A stretch of 64,000 nt of DNA from Bacillota bacterium (lineage in GTDB: Bacteria > Bacillota > Clostridia > Acetivibrionales > DTU013), in contig JAEYOP010000040.1 in NCBI GenBank assembly GCA_023411575.1, forward strand, positions 248,001 through 312,000. The letters run 5' to 3'. The position numbers and the translations under genes are program-made. Every line of letters begins with the position of its first letter. Position 1 is the first letter of the stretch. This document shows, in pieces, positions 1-8,440 of the stretch. The notes under the pieces were generated by a model. That model worked only from the letters and a program-made list of their open reading frames with translations, made no database searches and was not told where the DNA came from.

Positions 1-1
1 C

Positions 2-190
2 GGTATGACCCTGCAGCAGCTCGCCCAGGAATTTGCGGAAAGAGGCGCGACAGTGGCGTACAACCTGGACGGCGGCGGCTCATCCACCATGTGGCTGAAC
101 GGCAAGGTCATCAACAGTCCGACCGACGGCCACAGAGCCGGCGAAAGAAGCGTCAGCGACACCATCTATATCGGCAGTCAGGAGGAATAA
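2..190 (+). CDS. Phosphodiester glycosidase family protein, C-terminal fragment
   Basis: Only the last 62 or so codons lie in the window; the gene begins upstream. The visible part holds the motif NLDGGGSSTMWLNG followed by RSVSDTIYIG. This is the typical C-terminal signature of the phosphodiester glycosidase (NAGPA-like, formerly DUF2233) family, in which the DGGGSS loop belongs to the active site. Family members often act outside the membrane on sugar-phosphodiesters of the wall, but the signal sequence is out of view here. The stop is followed after two bases by the next gene on the same strand, so the two are probably cotranscribed. The family call is fairly sure; the substrate is unknown. 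Confidence 0.85.
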   Translation, partial: GMTLQQLAQEFAERGATVAYNLDGGGSSTMWLNGKVINSPTDGHRAGERSVSDTIYIGSQEE

Positions 191-192
191 TC

Positions 193-597
193 ATGAGTCT
201 GGATAAAACCATCCGAAATTACGCATTTATAACCGCCGGAGCATTTCTGTTCGATAAAATATACGCCCTGTTCGGCCATGGCGTCTCATCCCCCTGGATG
301 TCGAACATGTATCTTTATCTCCTTGTCCTGGGCGTCGCCGTATTCGCCCTCCTCCGGATCTTTACGCCCGACATCGCCTCCCGCAAGGGCTGCCGTCTTT
401 TCTTCAACCTGTACAATTCGGGCCTTGCCGCGTTGATAAACGGCATGCTGCTGTACGGCATACTGGACATTGCCGGAGGCACCTCCCGGATCGTCCCGTG
501 GTTTTTGTACATCGGCAGCGCGTTGATGGCCGCAGCGGCGGTCCTGTTTGTCAAAATACTGGCGGCAGGATACCGCCGGCACGCAGAGGTGGAATGA
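193..597 (+). CDS. Small four-helix membrane protein of unknown function
   Basis: This 134-residue protein has about four hydrophobic segments (roughly residues 8-25, 35-58, 70-95 and 102-122) and a basic C-terminus, so it should be an integral membrane protein. I chose ATG 193 because CAGGAGG lies at 178-184; a longer reading frame from 91 would overlap the preceding gene in another frame. It starts two bases after the phosphodiester glycosidase stop, so the two are likely one operon and may act together at the cell surface. I do not recognise a family. Confidence 0.75.
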   Translation: MSLDKTIRNYAFITAGAFLFDKIYALFGHGVSSPWMSNMYLYLLVLGVAVFALLRIFTPDIASRKGCRLFFNLYNSGLAALINGMLLYGILDIAGGTSRIVPWFLYIGSALMAAAAVLFVKILAAGYRRHAEVE

Positions 598-661
598 GGC
601 AGGATAATGATCGGACAGCCGTCCCTGAACCGGCTTTTCGGAAAATTCAAGAATTCTTCTG

Positions 662-690
662 TTGACACCTGTCGGCCTAAGTGATATATT
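662..690 (+). promoter_or_regulatory. Strong sigma-A-type promoter for the ABC-GntR operon
   Basis: TTGACA at 662-667 and TATATT at 685-690 are separated by exactly 17 bases, a near-consensus vegetative promoter. The palindromic operator begins at the last base of the -10 box, so a bound repressor would block polymerase or the start site. AAGGAGG at 714-720 lies just before the ATG at 731. Confidence 0.8.
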
Positions 691-710
691 GTGTATATTC
701 AATATACACA
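690..710 (+). promoter_or_regulatory. Perfect 21-bp palindrome, probable GntR (YtrA-type) operator
   Basis: Ten-base arms TGTGTATATT and AATATACACA surround a single C at 700, a perfect inverted repeat. It covers the expected transcription start of the operon that ends with a GntR-family gene at 2234. Autoregulation through an operator at their own promoter is typical of YtrA-subfamily regulators that travel with ABC transporters. Binding by this particular regulator is inference. Confidence 0.75.
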
Positions 711-730
711 ATTAAGGAGGCAGACAAGCA

Positions 731-1573
731 ATGGAAATCCTGTCTGTTCAAAATCTCAGCAAAAAATATGAAAAATTCACCTTGAAGGACGTATCCTTTA
801 CGCTGGAAGAAGGATATATCATGGGCTTTATCGGCCGCAACGGCGCGGGAAAGACCACGACGCTCAAAGCCATGCTGGGCCTGGTGCATCCCGATGGCGG
901 AAAGGTCACCGTGCTCGGCGAGAATTTTGCGGAAAACGAATTTTCCTGCAAACAAAAAATCGGCTTCGTCCTCGGCGGTGTCGATTATTATCCGAAAAAG
1001 AAGCTGAAAACCATAACCGGCGTTACCAAACGCTTTTATTCCGACTGGGACGACCGGGAATATGAACGCTGCCTGAAAAGATTCGATCTCGACCCTGAAA
1101 AAAGGGTTGATGAACTGTCCGCCGGCATGCGGGTGAAATATTCGCTGGCTCTGGCCCTTTCCCACCACGCCCGCCTCCTGATCCTGGACGAACCCACCAG
1201 CGGCCTTGATCCGGTATCGAGGGACGATCTGCTGGAGCTTTTCCAGGAAATCATCGAGGATGGAGAGCACAGCATTCTGTTTTCCACCCATATCACCTCC
1301 GACCTGGAGAAGTGCGCCGATTTCATCACCTATATCAAAAACGGCGAAATCATCGCCTGTTCCGATAAGGACAGCTTCCTGGAATCCTACCGGATCGTCC
1401 GGGGAACGGCCGGGCAGCTCACAGAAGAGCTGGCCGCCAGGGTGATCGGCTGCCGGAAGCATAAATTCGGGTTCGAGGGGCTTGTCCGTTCGGACGGCCT
1501 GCCCATGCCGGACGGTGTGGAGATCGCCCCCGCCGATCTCGAGTCCATTATGATCCACATAGAAAGGGAGTGA
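731..1573 (+). CDS. ABC transporter ATP-binding protein
   Basis: The 280-residue protein is the ATPase of an ABC-2-type exporter. It shows Walker A GRNGAGKTT (about residues 35-43), the ABC signature LSAGM followed by KYSLALALS, and Walker B LLILDEPTSGLDP followed by a D-loop and the switch histidine in STHITSD. The C-terminal 60 residues form a variable tail common in drug or peptide exporters. A ribosome site AAGGAGG sits 10 bases before the ATG. It is the first gene of an ATPase-permease-GntR operon and overlaps the GTG alternative start of the permease. YtrA-type operons of this kind usually respond to cell-envelope stress or antibiotics; the substrate here is unknown. Confidence 0.92.
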   Translation: MEILSVQNLSKKYEKFTLKDVSFTLEEGYIMGFIGRNGAGKTTTLKAMLGLVHPDGGKVTVLGENFAENEFSCKQKIGFVLGGVDYYPKKKLKTITGVTKRFYSDWDDREYERCLKRFDLDPEKRVDELSAGMRVKYSLALALSHHARLLILDEPTSGLDPVSRDDLLELFQEIIEDGEHSILFSTHITSDLEKCADFITYIKNGEIIACSDKDSFLESYRIVRGTAGQLTEELAARVIGCRKHKFGFEGLVRSDGLPMPDGVEIAPADLESIMIHIERE

Positions 1574-1578
1574 GCAAA

Positions 1579-2226
1579 ATGAAAAATCTGCTGTATAAAG
1601 AGTTCACGCTGGCAACCCACCCCACCACATTCATATTCCTGTTCTTCGGCATGATGATGCTGATCCCGGCCTACCCGTATTATGTGGTGTTCTTTTATAC
1701 CACCCTTGCTCTTTTCTTCATCTTTTTGACCGGACGGGAAAACAAGGATGTATTTTATACAGTGACGCTGCCGATCCGCAAAAGGGACGCCGTCAAGGCG
1801 CGCTGCTGGATGGTCGCGATCCTTGAGCTGGCATATATTCTGATTTCCGTTCCTTTTGCCGTCCTCAGCGTCCATGTCAACAAAGCCGGCAACCTGGCCG
1901 GCATCGAGGCAAATGCCGCTTTTTACGGGCTGGTATTCCTCCTGCTTGCCCTGTTCAATATGATTTTCATTCCGACCTTTTACAAAACAGCCTATAAGGC
2001 GGGAACTGCATTCATTTTCGGCAGCATCGCAGTCGTACTATTTATTCTGGCGGCGGAAGCGCTGGTGTGGTTCCCGTCGCCGCTTCAAGCCTATCTGGAT
2101 ACCACTGCGCCGGGCACATTCCTGAAGCAGCTCCCCCTGCTGCTGGCCGGAATCATCCTGTGGGTGCTGGCCATGCTGCTGACTTATAAGAGATCGGCAG
2201 CCAATTTCGAAAAGGTGGATTTGTGA
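1579..2226 (+). CDS. ABC-2-type transporter permease
   Basis: This 215-residue membrane protein has about six hydrophobic segments and is the permease partner of the preceding ATPase. A GTG at 1570 overlaps the ATPase stop, but ATG 1579 lies at a proper distance from GGGAG (1566-1570), so I take the ATG. The segment GRENKDVFYTVTLPIRK in the first cytoplasmic loop resembles the coupling region of ABC-2 permeases found with YtrA regulators. No nucleotide-binding motif is present. The substrate cannot be told from sequence. Confidence 0.85.
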   Translation: MKNLLYKEFTLATHPTTFIFLFFGMMMLIPAYPYYVVFFYTTLALFFIFLTGRENKDVFYTVTLPIRKRDAVKARCWMVAILELAYILISVPFAVLSVHVNKAGNLAGIEANAAFYGLVFLLLALFNMIFIPTFYKTAYKAGTAFIFGSIAVVLFILAAEALVWFPSPLQAYLDTTAPGTFLKQLPLLLAGIILWVLAMLLTYKRSAANFEKVDL

Positions 2227-2233
2227 GCGTATT

Positions 2234-2629
2234 ATGGATATAGTGATCTCAAATACTTCGGACAGCCCGATCTATCAGCAGATTTATGAGCAGATCAGCG
2301 CGCAGATCATCAACGGCGAGCTGCCGGGCGATTCCTGCCTCCCGCCGATTCGCACCGTTGCAAAGGAACTGCGGATCAGCGTGATCCCGGTCAAAATGGC
2401 CTGGGAGGAGCTGGAGCGCAGAGGCTTTATTTACGCCATGGTCGGCAGGGGCTGCTTTGTCTCTCCTCTGCCATCCAAGGACCTGAACGAGAAACGGAAC
2501 AGGCTGGCCTATGAAAAGTTCGAAAAGGAAATGGAGTATTATAAGGCGCTTGGACTTTCCATGGACGAGGTCATAGAGATGGTGCGGCGCTTCTATGGCA
2601 GCGGTCCGCGGGAGGATGCCGGCAGATAA
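2234..2629 (+). CDS. GntR-family transcriptional regulator, YtrA subfamily
   Basis: The 131-residue protein has an N-terminal winged helix (residues about 8-75) with the family hallmarks SPIYQQIYEQI, ING.LPG...LPPIRTVAKEL and WEELERRGF. There is only a short helical C-terminal tail and no effector domain, which defines the YtrA subfamily. It has no good ribosome site of its own; the start lies 7 bases after the permease stop, suggesting translational coupling. It most likely represses its own operon through the palindrome at 690-710. Confidence 0.9.
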   Translation: MDIVISNTSDSPIYQQIYEQISAQIINGELPGDSCLPPIRTVAKELRISVIPVKMAWEELERRGFIYAMVGRGCFVSPLPSKDLNEKRNRLAYEKFEKEMEYYKALGLSMDEVIEMVRRFYGSGPREDAGR

Positions 2630-2660
2630 AAAGGCGGAGGGCTGCAAAGCTCTCCGCTTT
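2628..2660. terminator. Bidirectional rho-independent terminator
   Basis: The hairpin GCGGAGGGC (2634-2642), loop TGCAAA, GCTCTCCGC (2649-2657) has one G-T pair. It is flanked by A5 on the left and TTT on the right, so it can end transcription of both convergent genes (GntR on +, GH2 on -). Confidence 0.7.
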
Positions 2661-2672
2661 GGACGGAAAAGA

Positions 2673-5600
2673 TTATTCCATAAACCGGAACCATTTGAAA
2701 TCAAACCGGCAGCCCGGCAGGAAAACAAAAGTGACTTTCTGCAGCCCGGTTACCTTCTCCAGAATAAATTCCCGCTCCGCGTAGCCCTCCGAATACTCGA
2801 ACTCAGCCAGTTGCTTTACTTCGCCGTCCTCGCCGGAAAAGCGGATGTGGATCGTATTCTTGTCGATGGGAGAACGGCCGCAGAGAATCAGCCTGCTGAA
2901 GCCCTTCTCTCCGAAGTCCATATTGTCGAATTCCAGGGAGACGTTATTGCCGATCTCTTCAATCGCGTTCTCCCCGATTGTAAACGCATCCCCGTAAATG
3001 CGGTTGTTTTCATCCGCCCTGAGCTGTCGGTAGGCCTTGTTCAGCTTCGCAAACCGGAATCCCTTGATGTGGACCTTGTTGCGGAGGACAAAGCACAGCG
3101 TCGTGACGCCCTTCAGCCTTCTCGGCAGCCGGTAGGTCTCTTCCTGGTATACATTCCAGATGGACGGCTTCTGATAGGTCACATCGGCAAGCTTGTCGCT
3201 GCCCTCTTCAACCGGCATGCCTTCCCAGATTTCGATCCGGTATTCCTCATTGTCCAGGGCGAAAATAGGGATCGTGATCTCGTCGGAGCCATATTCGCCG
3301 AAATCGACGCCCCGGAAGCCCACGTGGCTTTCTCCGTCCCGCAGGGTCGCGACGCCGCGTTCATTGCCATTTGTCAGTTCGACATTGCTTGCATTGTACA
3401 GACCACCCCAAATGAACTGATACGGATTCAGGCTGGTTTCCCCCAGCCCGGTGATCTCGAACTCCAACTGGGAGATCAAACGGATTTTGTCCGATCCGTT
3501 CCGGCTCATGCAGCGCAGCCGGAATTTCCCGTCTCCCAGCGCCTTCAGCACCGCCTCGCCGTCCTTTGCCTCCACGGAGGCAATATTGGTGTCGATGCCG
3601 GCGTCATTGGCAACGCGCCATTCCAGGTCGCGGTAAGAGGCATTAGCCGGGTAAAGCTCCGCGCTTACGCGGATTTCCCGCAGGTTCCCGTCAAATCGAT
3701 TGCCGGATTTGCTGGCAAGGGCAATCTTCCGAACCGGTATTCCGCGGATCGCGTCGCTCTTATAATTTTCCTCCAGTGCGGTCAACCCCTCCGGCCTCTC
3801 GCACGGCACGGCTTTAAGGAGAAGGCTCCTGGTTTTCAACCCTTCGGAGGCCACTTCCATCCGGATTTCACCCGGTTCCAGCCTTGCCGCGACCACCGCC
3901 AGGAGCTTTCCGCCGAAGAGCCTCCTGCTGGTCCCCTTGTACTGCTCGAAATCCGTGCTGTCGCCGTTATCCAGCCCGATCAGCCGGCCGGCGCCCTCCA
4001 CGCGCACTTCCACACGGTTGTTGGCGTTTTCCGCCGGATTCCCGGTTTCATCCGCCATGGATATTTCTACAAAGATCAAATCCCGCCCGTCCGCTTTCAA
4101 TTCCGTCCTGTCCGGCGTCAGCACGATCTCCGCCGCATCCCCGAAGGAGCTCCGGCTATCCGTTGCGATTACCTCGCCATTCTCGTCATAGGCAACGGCT
4201 TTCAGCGTCCCTTTCCTATAAGGAAGCTTCCAGTCGCCCAGCAGCTTTTTCCCTTCCGCGTGGTCAATGTCAAAGCTTCCGAGGGATTCTCCGTTAAAGA
4301 ACAATTCGATTCGCGGAGCGTTGGAGCACACCCGCACGTCGATCATCTGGCCGTCGCTGAAATCCCAGTAGGGGAAAATATGCACCATGGGATTCTTCCT
4401 GTAATCCGTCCATTCCGCCTGGTATACGTAGAAGGCATCCTTGGGGAAGCCGGCGGTATCCACCTGGCCGAAATAGGAATTTTTCGTGAAATACGGCGTC
4501 GGCTCCCCTATATAATCGAAGCCGCTCCATAAAAACTGCCCGGGGGAATAGTCCGCGTCGCGGTCGTCCGTGATACAGGCTTCCATGCTCCTGGCCCCCC
4601 AGCTTGTCGTGCTGTTTCCGAGGGCCGAGCACTGTTCGTCATCGTCGGCCAGAGTGGGCTGGGACAGGGGGAAATGGTAAATTCCCCTGCTGTATACGAC
4701 CGAGCTCGTTTCACTGCCGTAAATGATCCAGTCGGGATACTGCTTATGGTGTTTGTCATAATACTTTTCAGCGTAATTGTATCCGGCGGCCTTTACAAGA
4801 TCGGCACATTTCTGCGCGTTCTCCCAGGGCATGTAATTGGAGCCGATGGTCGCCCTGGCATTTTCCCTGGGATCATGCAGCTTCACCAACTCCATCAGCA
4901 TCCTTGTGATTTCCTGTCCTCTTTCCCCTGCGTGCGTATCATAGATTTCGTTGCCAATACTCCACAAGATCACGCTGGGATGATTGCGGTCCCGGCGGAT
5001 CCAACTCGCCACGTCCTTTTCGGCCCATTCGTTGAAGAAGCGGGCATAGTCAAATTTATTCTTCGGCCGCTCCCACATGTCGAATGCTTCGGAGACAATC
5101 AGCACCCCCAACTCGTCCGCAAGCTCCATCAACTCCACCGCGGGCATGTTGTGGGACGTGCGGATGGCGTTGACGCCCATTTTCATCAAAATGCCGAACT
5201 GCCGGCGAAGGGCCGCCTTGTTCACGGCCGCGCCAAGGCAGCCGAGGTCGTGATGCTGGCATACGCCGTGAAGCTTGACCTTTTTCCCATTGAGGAAAAA
5301 GCCCCTGTCCGGGTCGAAGCCGATGGTCCGGAAGCCGAAGCGCTGAACCTCTTCTTCTATAACTTTCCCGTCGGCCATCAACTCGGTCCTCAACGTATAA
5401 AGGGCAGGATTCTCTATCTCCCATAAAATCGGGGCCTCAACAAACAATGTTTGAAGGTCCTTCCGTACTTCCTCCGTGATATGGACTTTGTTCTCTGCTG
5501 CTGCAATGAGGTTCCCATTCCTATCCAGTATGGAATGCCTTAGAGAATGCTCCATTGCCGGCACTACCCTTCCCGCGGCGCTACCCACGGCGGACCGGTC

Positions 5601-6158
5601 ATCCATCGGCACCCCTCTGCATCCCCCGTCCACGACCATCTCGGTTTCCACATCGATGGCCCAGCCTTCGGCCTCTTTCCTTGTGGATAGGTATATTCCG
5701 TCCGAAACCATATGGGCGGCAGGCATGGCTTTCAGCCAGACATTGCGGTAAATGCCGGCGCCGGAGTACCATCTGGAATTGGAAGACTGGTAGGTCACCC
5801 GGACCTTGATCTCATTTTTGCCCTGCTTCAGCAGGCCGGTAATGTCGAATTCAAAGGTAGAATACCCATATTTCCATTCACCGGCCTTTACATCGTTGAC
5901 ATAAACGGCCGAATCCATATAAACGCCTTCAAAACGGATGGCGAACCGGGTCCCTTCCAGGGCGTCCGGAAGGGTGAACGTCTTTCTGTACCAGCCCTCT
6001 CCGGTTTCATAAAGCTCCCGGGTGTTATAGATCAGCCAGTCGTGGGGGATATCTACCGGAGTCCACCGGACATCACTGCCGTTGATCGGTTCAATGGAGG
6101 TATTGATCTCCCGCTTTGCAAATTCCCAACCGTCATTAAACAACCATTTTCTGCTCAT
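2673..6158 (-). CDS. Glycoside hydrolase family 2 protein, beta-galactosidase-like
   Basis: This 1161-residue enzyme is a retaining GH2 glycosidase. Order of parts: GH2 sugar-binding domain (WLFNDGWEFAK near the N-terminus), immunoglobulin-like domain, TIM barrel, then C-terminal beta domains of the DUF4982 type (about residues 560-800) and a further 350 residues of carbohydrate-binding-like beta structure. The acid/base is E404 in WSIGNEIYD and the nucleophile is E483 in YGSETSS. I chose ATG 6158 because GGGAGA precedes it; an upstream extension overlaps the LysE gene and looks unlike GH2. There is no signal peptide, so it should act in the cytosol on imported oligosaccharides. Galactosidase versus glucuronidase or another specificity cannot be settled by eye. 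Confidence 0.88.
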   Translation of the reverse strand: MSRKWLFNDGWEFAKREINTSIEPINGSDVRWTPVDIPHDWLIYNTRELYETGEGWYRKTFTLPDALEGTRFAIRFEGVYMDSAVYVNDVKAGEWKYGYSTFEFDITGLLKQGKNEIKVRVTYQSSNSRWYSGAGIYRNVWLKAMPAAHMVSDGIYLSTRKEAEGWAIDVETEMVVDGGCRGVPMDDRSAVGSAAGRVVPAMEHSLRHSILDRNGNLIAAAENKVHITEEVRKDLQTLFVEAPILWEIENPALYTLRTELMADGKVIEEEVQRFGFRTIGFDPDRGFFLNGKKVKLHGVCQHHDLGCLGAAVNKAALRRQFGILMKMGVNAIRTSHNMPAVELMELADELGVLIVSEAFDMWERPKNKFDYARFFNEWAEKDVASWIRRDRNHPSVILWSIGNEIYDTHAGERGQEITRMLMELVKLHDPRENARATIGSNYMPWENAQKCADLVKAAGYNYAEKYYDKHHKQYPDWIIYGSETSSVVYSRGIYHFPLSQPTLADDDEQCSALGNSTTSWGARSMEACITDDRDADYSPGQFLWSGFDYIGEPTPYFTKNSYFGQVDTAGFPKDAFYVYQAEWTDYRKNPMVHIFPYWDFSDGQMIDVRVCSNAPRIELFFNGESLGSFDIDHAEGKKLLGDWKLPYRKGTLKAVAYDENGEVIATDSRSSFGDAAEIVLTPDRTELKADGRDLIFVEISMADETGNPAENANNRVEVRVEGAGRLIGLDNGDSTDFEQYKGTSRRLFGGKLLAVVAARLEPGEIRMEVASEGLKTRSLLLKAVPCERPEGLTALEENYKSDAIRGIPVRKIALASKSGNRFDGNLREIRVSAELYPANASYRDLEWRVANDAGIDTNIASVEAKDGEAVLKALGDGKFRLRCMSRNGSDKIRLISQLEFEITGLGETSLNPYQFIWGGLYNASNVELTNGNERGVATLRDGESHVGFRGVDFGEYGSDEITIPIFALDNEEYRIEIWEGMPVEEGSDKLADVTYQKPSIWNVYQEETYRLPRRLKGVTTLCFVLRNKVHIKGFRFAKLNKAYRQLRADENNRIYGDAFTIGENAIEEIGNNVSLEFDNMDFGEKGFSRLILCGRSPIDKNTIHIRFSGEDGEVKQLAEFEYSEGYAEREFILEKVTGLQKVTFVFLPGCRFDFKWFRFME

Positions 6159-6214
6159 TGCCGTTTCTCCCGGAAAAGTGGATTTGTTTTCTCCAGTATA
6201 CCATACGTGGTCCT

Positions 6215-6862
6215 TTATGCGGCAAGCAGATTGACCAGACCCACCGCGGCCCCGTATGCAAATTTCAGGCCGAAGAAGATCAGCGCGCACCCCAGCACCG
6301 CGATGATAATGCGATACGGTTTTTCCCCAAGGAACCTTCTGGTGGTTCCCACAAGGATGGAAATCAGCCCATACCAGAGGAAATCGACGGAGATATGACC
6401 GAAGTAGTAAACCGCCACACCGGCAAGCTTGTAAGATTCATAGGCCTGCATGATGAAGCCGAGTCCCACGATGGCCCACCACAAAAGAAAGTATGGATTC
6501 GTAGCCGACAGGACAATTCCCGAAACGACCATATTGCCTGAATCCGAGCCTTCCGAGTCCATGCGGACGGAAATTTTGTTTTTGACGGAGCCGAGGATCA
6601 TGTCGATCCCCATATACCCCAGCAGGATTCCGCCGACCAGTCCGATGACGATCTGCGCCTGCTTGGACTGGAGTACCAGGTCGAACCCGAGAAAGATCAC
6701 GATGATCAGGCCCAATTCCAGAACCGCGTGCCCGGCGACAATGATAAATCCTGCGCGCCAGCCCGACGACAGCGCCTTGCGTATGGTATAGGTCAGGAGG
6801 GAGCCCGGCATCATCGCGCCGGACAGCCCTACCACAAAAGCGGACAAAAAAAGCATGACCAT
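6215..6862 (-). CDS. LysE-family translocator
   Basis: The 215-residue protein has six hydrophobic segments and the LysE/RhtB layout: AFVVGLSGAMMPGSLLTYTIRKAL at the first helix, GHAVLELGLI at the second and GGILLGYMGIDMI at the third. These proteins export amino acids or related small molecules across the cytoplasmic membrane. ATG 6862 is preferred over ATG 6874, which sits directly on the AAGG of the ribosome site. The gene ends 56 bases before the GH2 start on the same strand and could be cotranscribed with it, although no functional link is evident. Confidence 0.85.
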   Translation of the reverse strand: MVMLFLSAFVVGLSGAMMPGSLLTYTIRKALSSGWRAGFIIVAGHAVLELGLIIVIFLGFDLVLQSKQAQIVIGLVGGILLGYMGIDMILGSVKNKISVRMDSEGSDSGNMVVSGIVLSATNPYFLLWWAIVGLGFIMQAYESYKLAGVAVYYFGHISVDFLWYGLISILVGTTRRFLGEKPYRIIIAVLGCALIFFGLKFAYGAAVGLVNLLAA

Positions 6863-6911
6863 GCTGTGACACATCCTTCAGAAAAGAATAAAATATCCAT
6901 TATTGTATACC

Positions 6912-6955
6912 AGGCAAAAAAATATTCAATACCAAATTTGTACTATTTCTTGCCT
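6912..6955. terminator. Long imperfect inverted repeat, possible terminator of the sugar operon
   Basis: AGGCA(A)n at 6912 and TTGCCT ending at 6955 can pair over about 12 bases with one or two mismatches. On the minus strand it is preceded by the end of the ceramidase-like gene and ends in a T7 run, so it could terminate that transcript. The same stretch carries TTGAAT and TACAAT boxes 16 bases apart that could start the LysE transcript. Confidence 0.4.
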
Positions 6956-7081
6956 GACCGGAAAATAGAAGGTGCGTCTAGTTTGGATCAACCTGATAAA
7001 TGTTCTTTGAAAGCCTCGAATAATGCGACTTCCAGGCGGGAATTCCGTCATCGGATAAGGAAGAACCGGACGTATTATCGA

Positions 7082-8407
7082 TTAATTATCTGTCTGTGGC
7101 GAATTTGAAAGCAATTCGCTTAATTGTGCTTTTTCCTCCTTTAATGCCGTAATCAGATATTCCTCTGAATCAATGCTATGGACACTGGTCTCGCATTCAT
7201 AGCCTCCTGCCAGATGAGCGGCCTTCGTCGGAAGATATCCATAATATCCGTTCGTATAACCTAATATGTATGCATGCCACTGATCGGAAAACACTTTTTT
7301 AATAGAAATGCCTATTTCGCAGAAAAGCTCAACAGGAACCGTAATGAGAAGGACATTTCCTAAACCGATGATCACGCTTTCTCCGTGAATACTACCTTTC
7401 CCTTCCGTATGATATCCTGCTATGCCCTCCAGTAAAGAGATGTCGTAGATCTTTTCAATTTCAAGCTTTGCTTTTTGCTTCTCATCGCGGCATTCAACTA
7501 TTTTGTGATTGCTTTCCGCAATCCTTTTCCTAAGTTCATTTTCAGAGGGCAGATTATCCTTCAGCGGAAATTCCAGAGGTACCGTACGGTAAACTAACCG
7601 GGATGATAATTTTGTGGATGACAATAAAACTTCACCCACTTTTTTCGATAAAATATCCGCCTTTTTTTCTGCGTTTTCATAGGTACGAATCCCGCCCATA
7701 TCTTCACCCAGGGCAGAAGCATCCGCCGAATAGCCGATGTTTATGTTCCCACAGGCTCCGTTGAAAAACATAACCATAGCATGCTCGTATTGCTCCCCTA
7801 ACTTTTTATAAATAAACCCGGGATAATCCGCAGAAACCAGATAGTTCCCTGCGTCTAAGACAGTGCAGTGACAGGCATAGTTAAGGATAAGGCCTTTGGT
7901 CCGGCCATGTACGTCCTCCGCCCGAATGACCATTAATGCGTCATCCACCATTGTTTCCCCGGCACGTCTGTTTTTGGCCACGCCCGGCGCCGGCAGGACG
8001 TTGGAATACAGGTTCATAGGCTCAGCCGATCCGATTGCTTCTCCAATCGCCTCGACAGTCATATCCTCCACAAAGGTAAGCCATTCTTCAGCAGAAGAGT
8101 TATAACCAGCTTCAACCTGAGTGCGGGTTTCGGGAGCCGAATGAGTATGCGTCGCACTTATGGAAATGTTTTTGACGCCAAACCGCTTAAAGGATTTCTC
8201 CCTTATATGCTCGACCTGCTCCTGCATAAGGCACAATGTATCACAGCTTATCAATACGGCCTCCACTTTAGCATCACTTACAAAAAATGCTTTGGTATAT
8301 ATCTGGTCGTGGATTCCACAGGACAATTTGGACCTGGCTGCGTATCCCCCAAGCCACATCGGATGCCGGGGGGAAATAATCCGTGATGCAAGTCCCACTT
8401 TAAACAT
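7082..8407 (-). CDS. Neutral/alkaline ceramidase-like N-terminal domain protein
   Basis: This 441-residue protein resembles the N-terminal catalytic domain of neutral ceramidases: GYAARS near the start, ISATHTHSAPETR (zinc-ligand histidines), NYACHCTVLDAGNYLVSADYPG and FFNGACGNIN. These match the conserved metal and catalytic segments of that family. There is no signal peptide, so it is probably cytosolic, and bacterial relatives in sugar loci are annotated only by similarity. ATG 8407 is chosen because AGGTGA precedes it by five bases; a GTG nine bases upstream lies in that ribosome site. As last gene of the amino-sugar operon it may deacylate an N-acylated sugar or glycoside. That role is inference. 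Confidence 0.8.
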   Translation of the reverse strand: MFKVGLASRIISPRHPMWLGGYAARSKLSCGIHDQIYTKAFFVSDAKVEAVLISCDTLCLMQEQVEHIREKSFKRFGVKNISISATHTHSAPETRTQVEAGYNSSAEEWLTFVEDMTVEAIGEAIGSAEPMNLYSNVLPAPGVAKNRRAGETMVDDALMVIRAEDVHGRTKGLILNYACHCTVLDAGNYLVSADYPGFIYKKLGEQYEHAMVMFFNGACGNINIGYSADASALGEDMGGIRTYENAEKKADILSKKVGEVLLSSTKLSSRLVYRTVPLEFPLKDNLPSENELRKRIAESNHKIVECRDEKQKAKLEIEKIYDISLLEGIAGYHTEGKGSIHGESVIIGLGNVLLITVPVELFCEIGISIKKVFSDQWHAYILGYTNGYYGYLPTKAAHLAGGYECETSVHSIDSEEYLITALKEEKAQLSELLSNSPQTDN

Positions 8408-8440
8408 AAATATCACCTGTCTCTATCTATTAAATTTGCC

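Noticed and set aside
91..192. Upstream extension of the small membrane protein
   Set aside because: It would overlap the phosphodiester glycosidase, is highly basic, and the ATG at 193 has a proper AGGAGG site.
677..1558. A 293-codon minus-strand frame opposite the ABC ATPase
   Set aside because: The plus strand has Walker A, signature and Walker B motifs and a strong start; the minus frame shows no family and no ribosome site.
2595..4532. A 645-codon open frame on the plus strand
   Set aside because: It lies wholly opposite the GH2 gene, which has catalytic motifs and a ribosome site. Its product has no recognisable domain and is a mirror of the GH2 codon bias.
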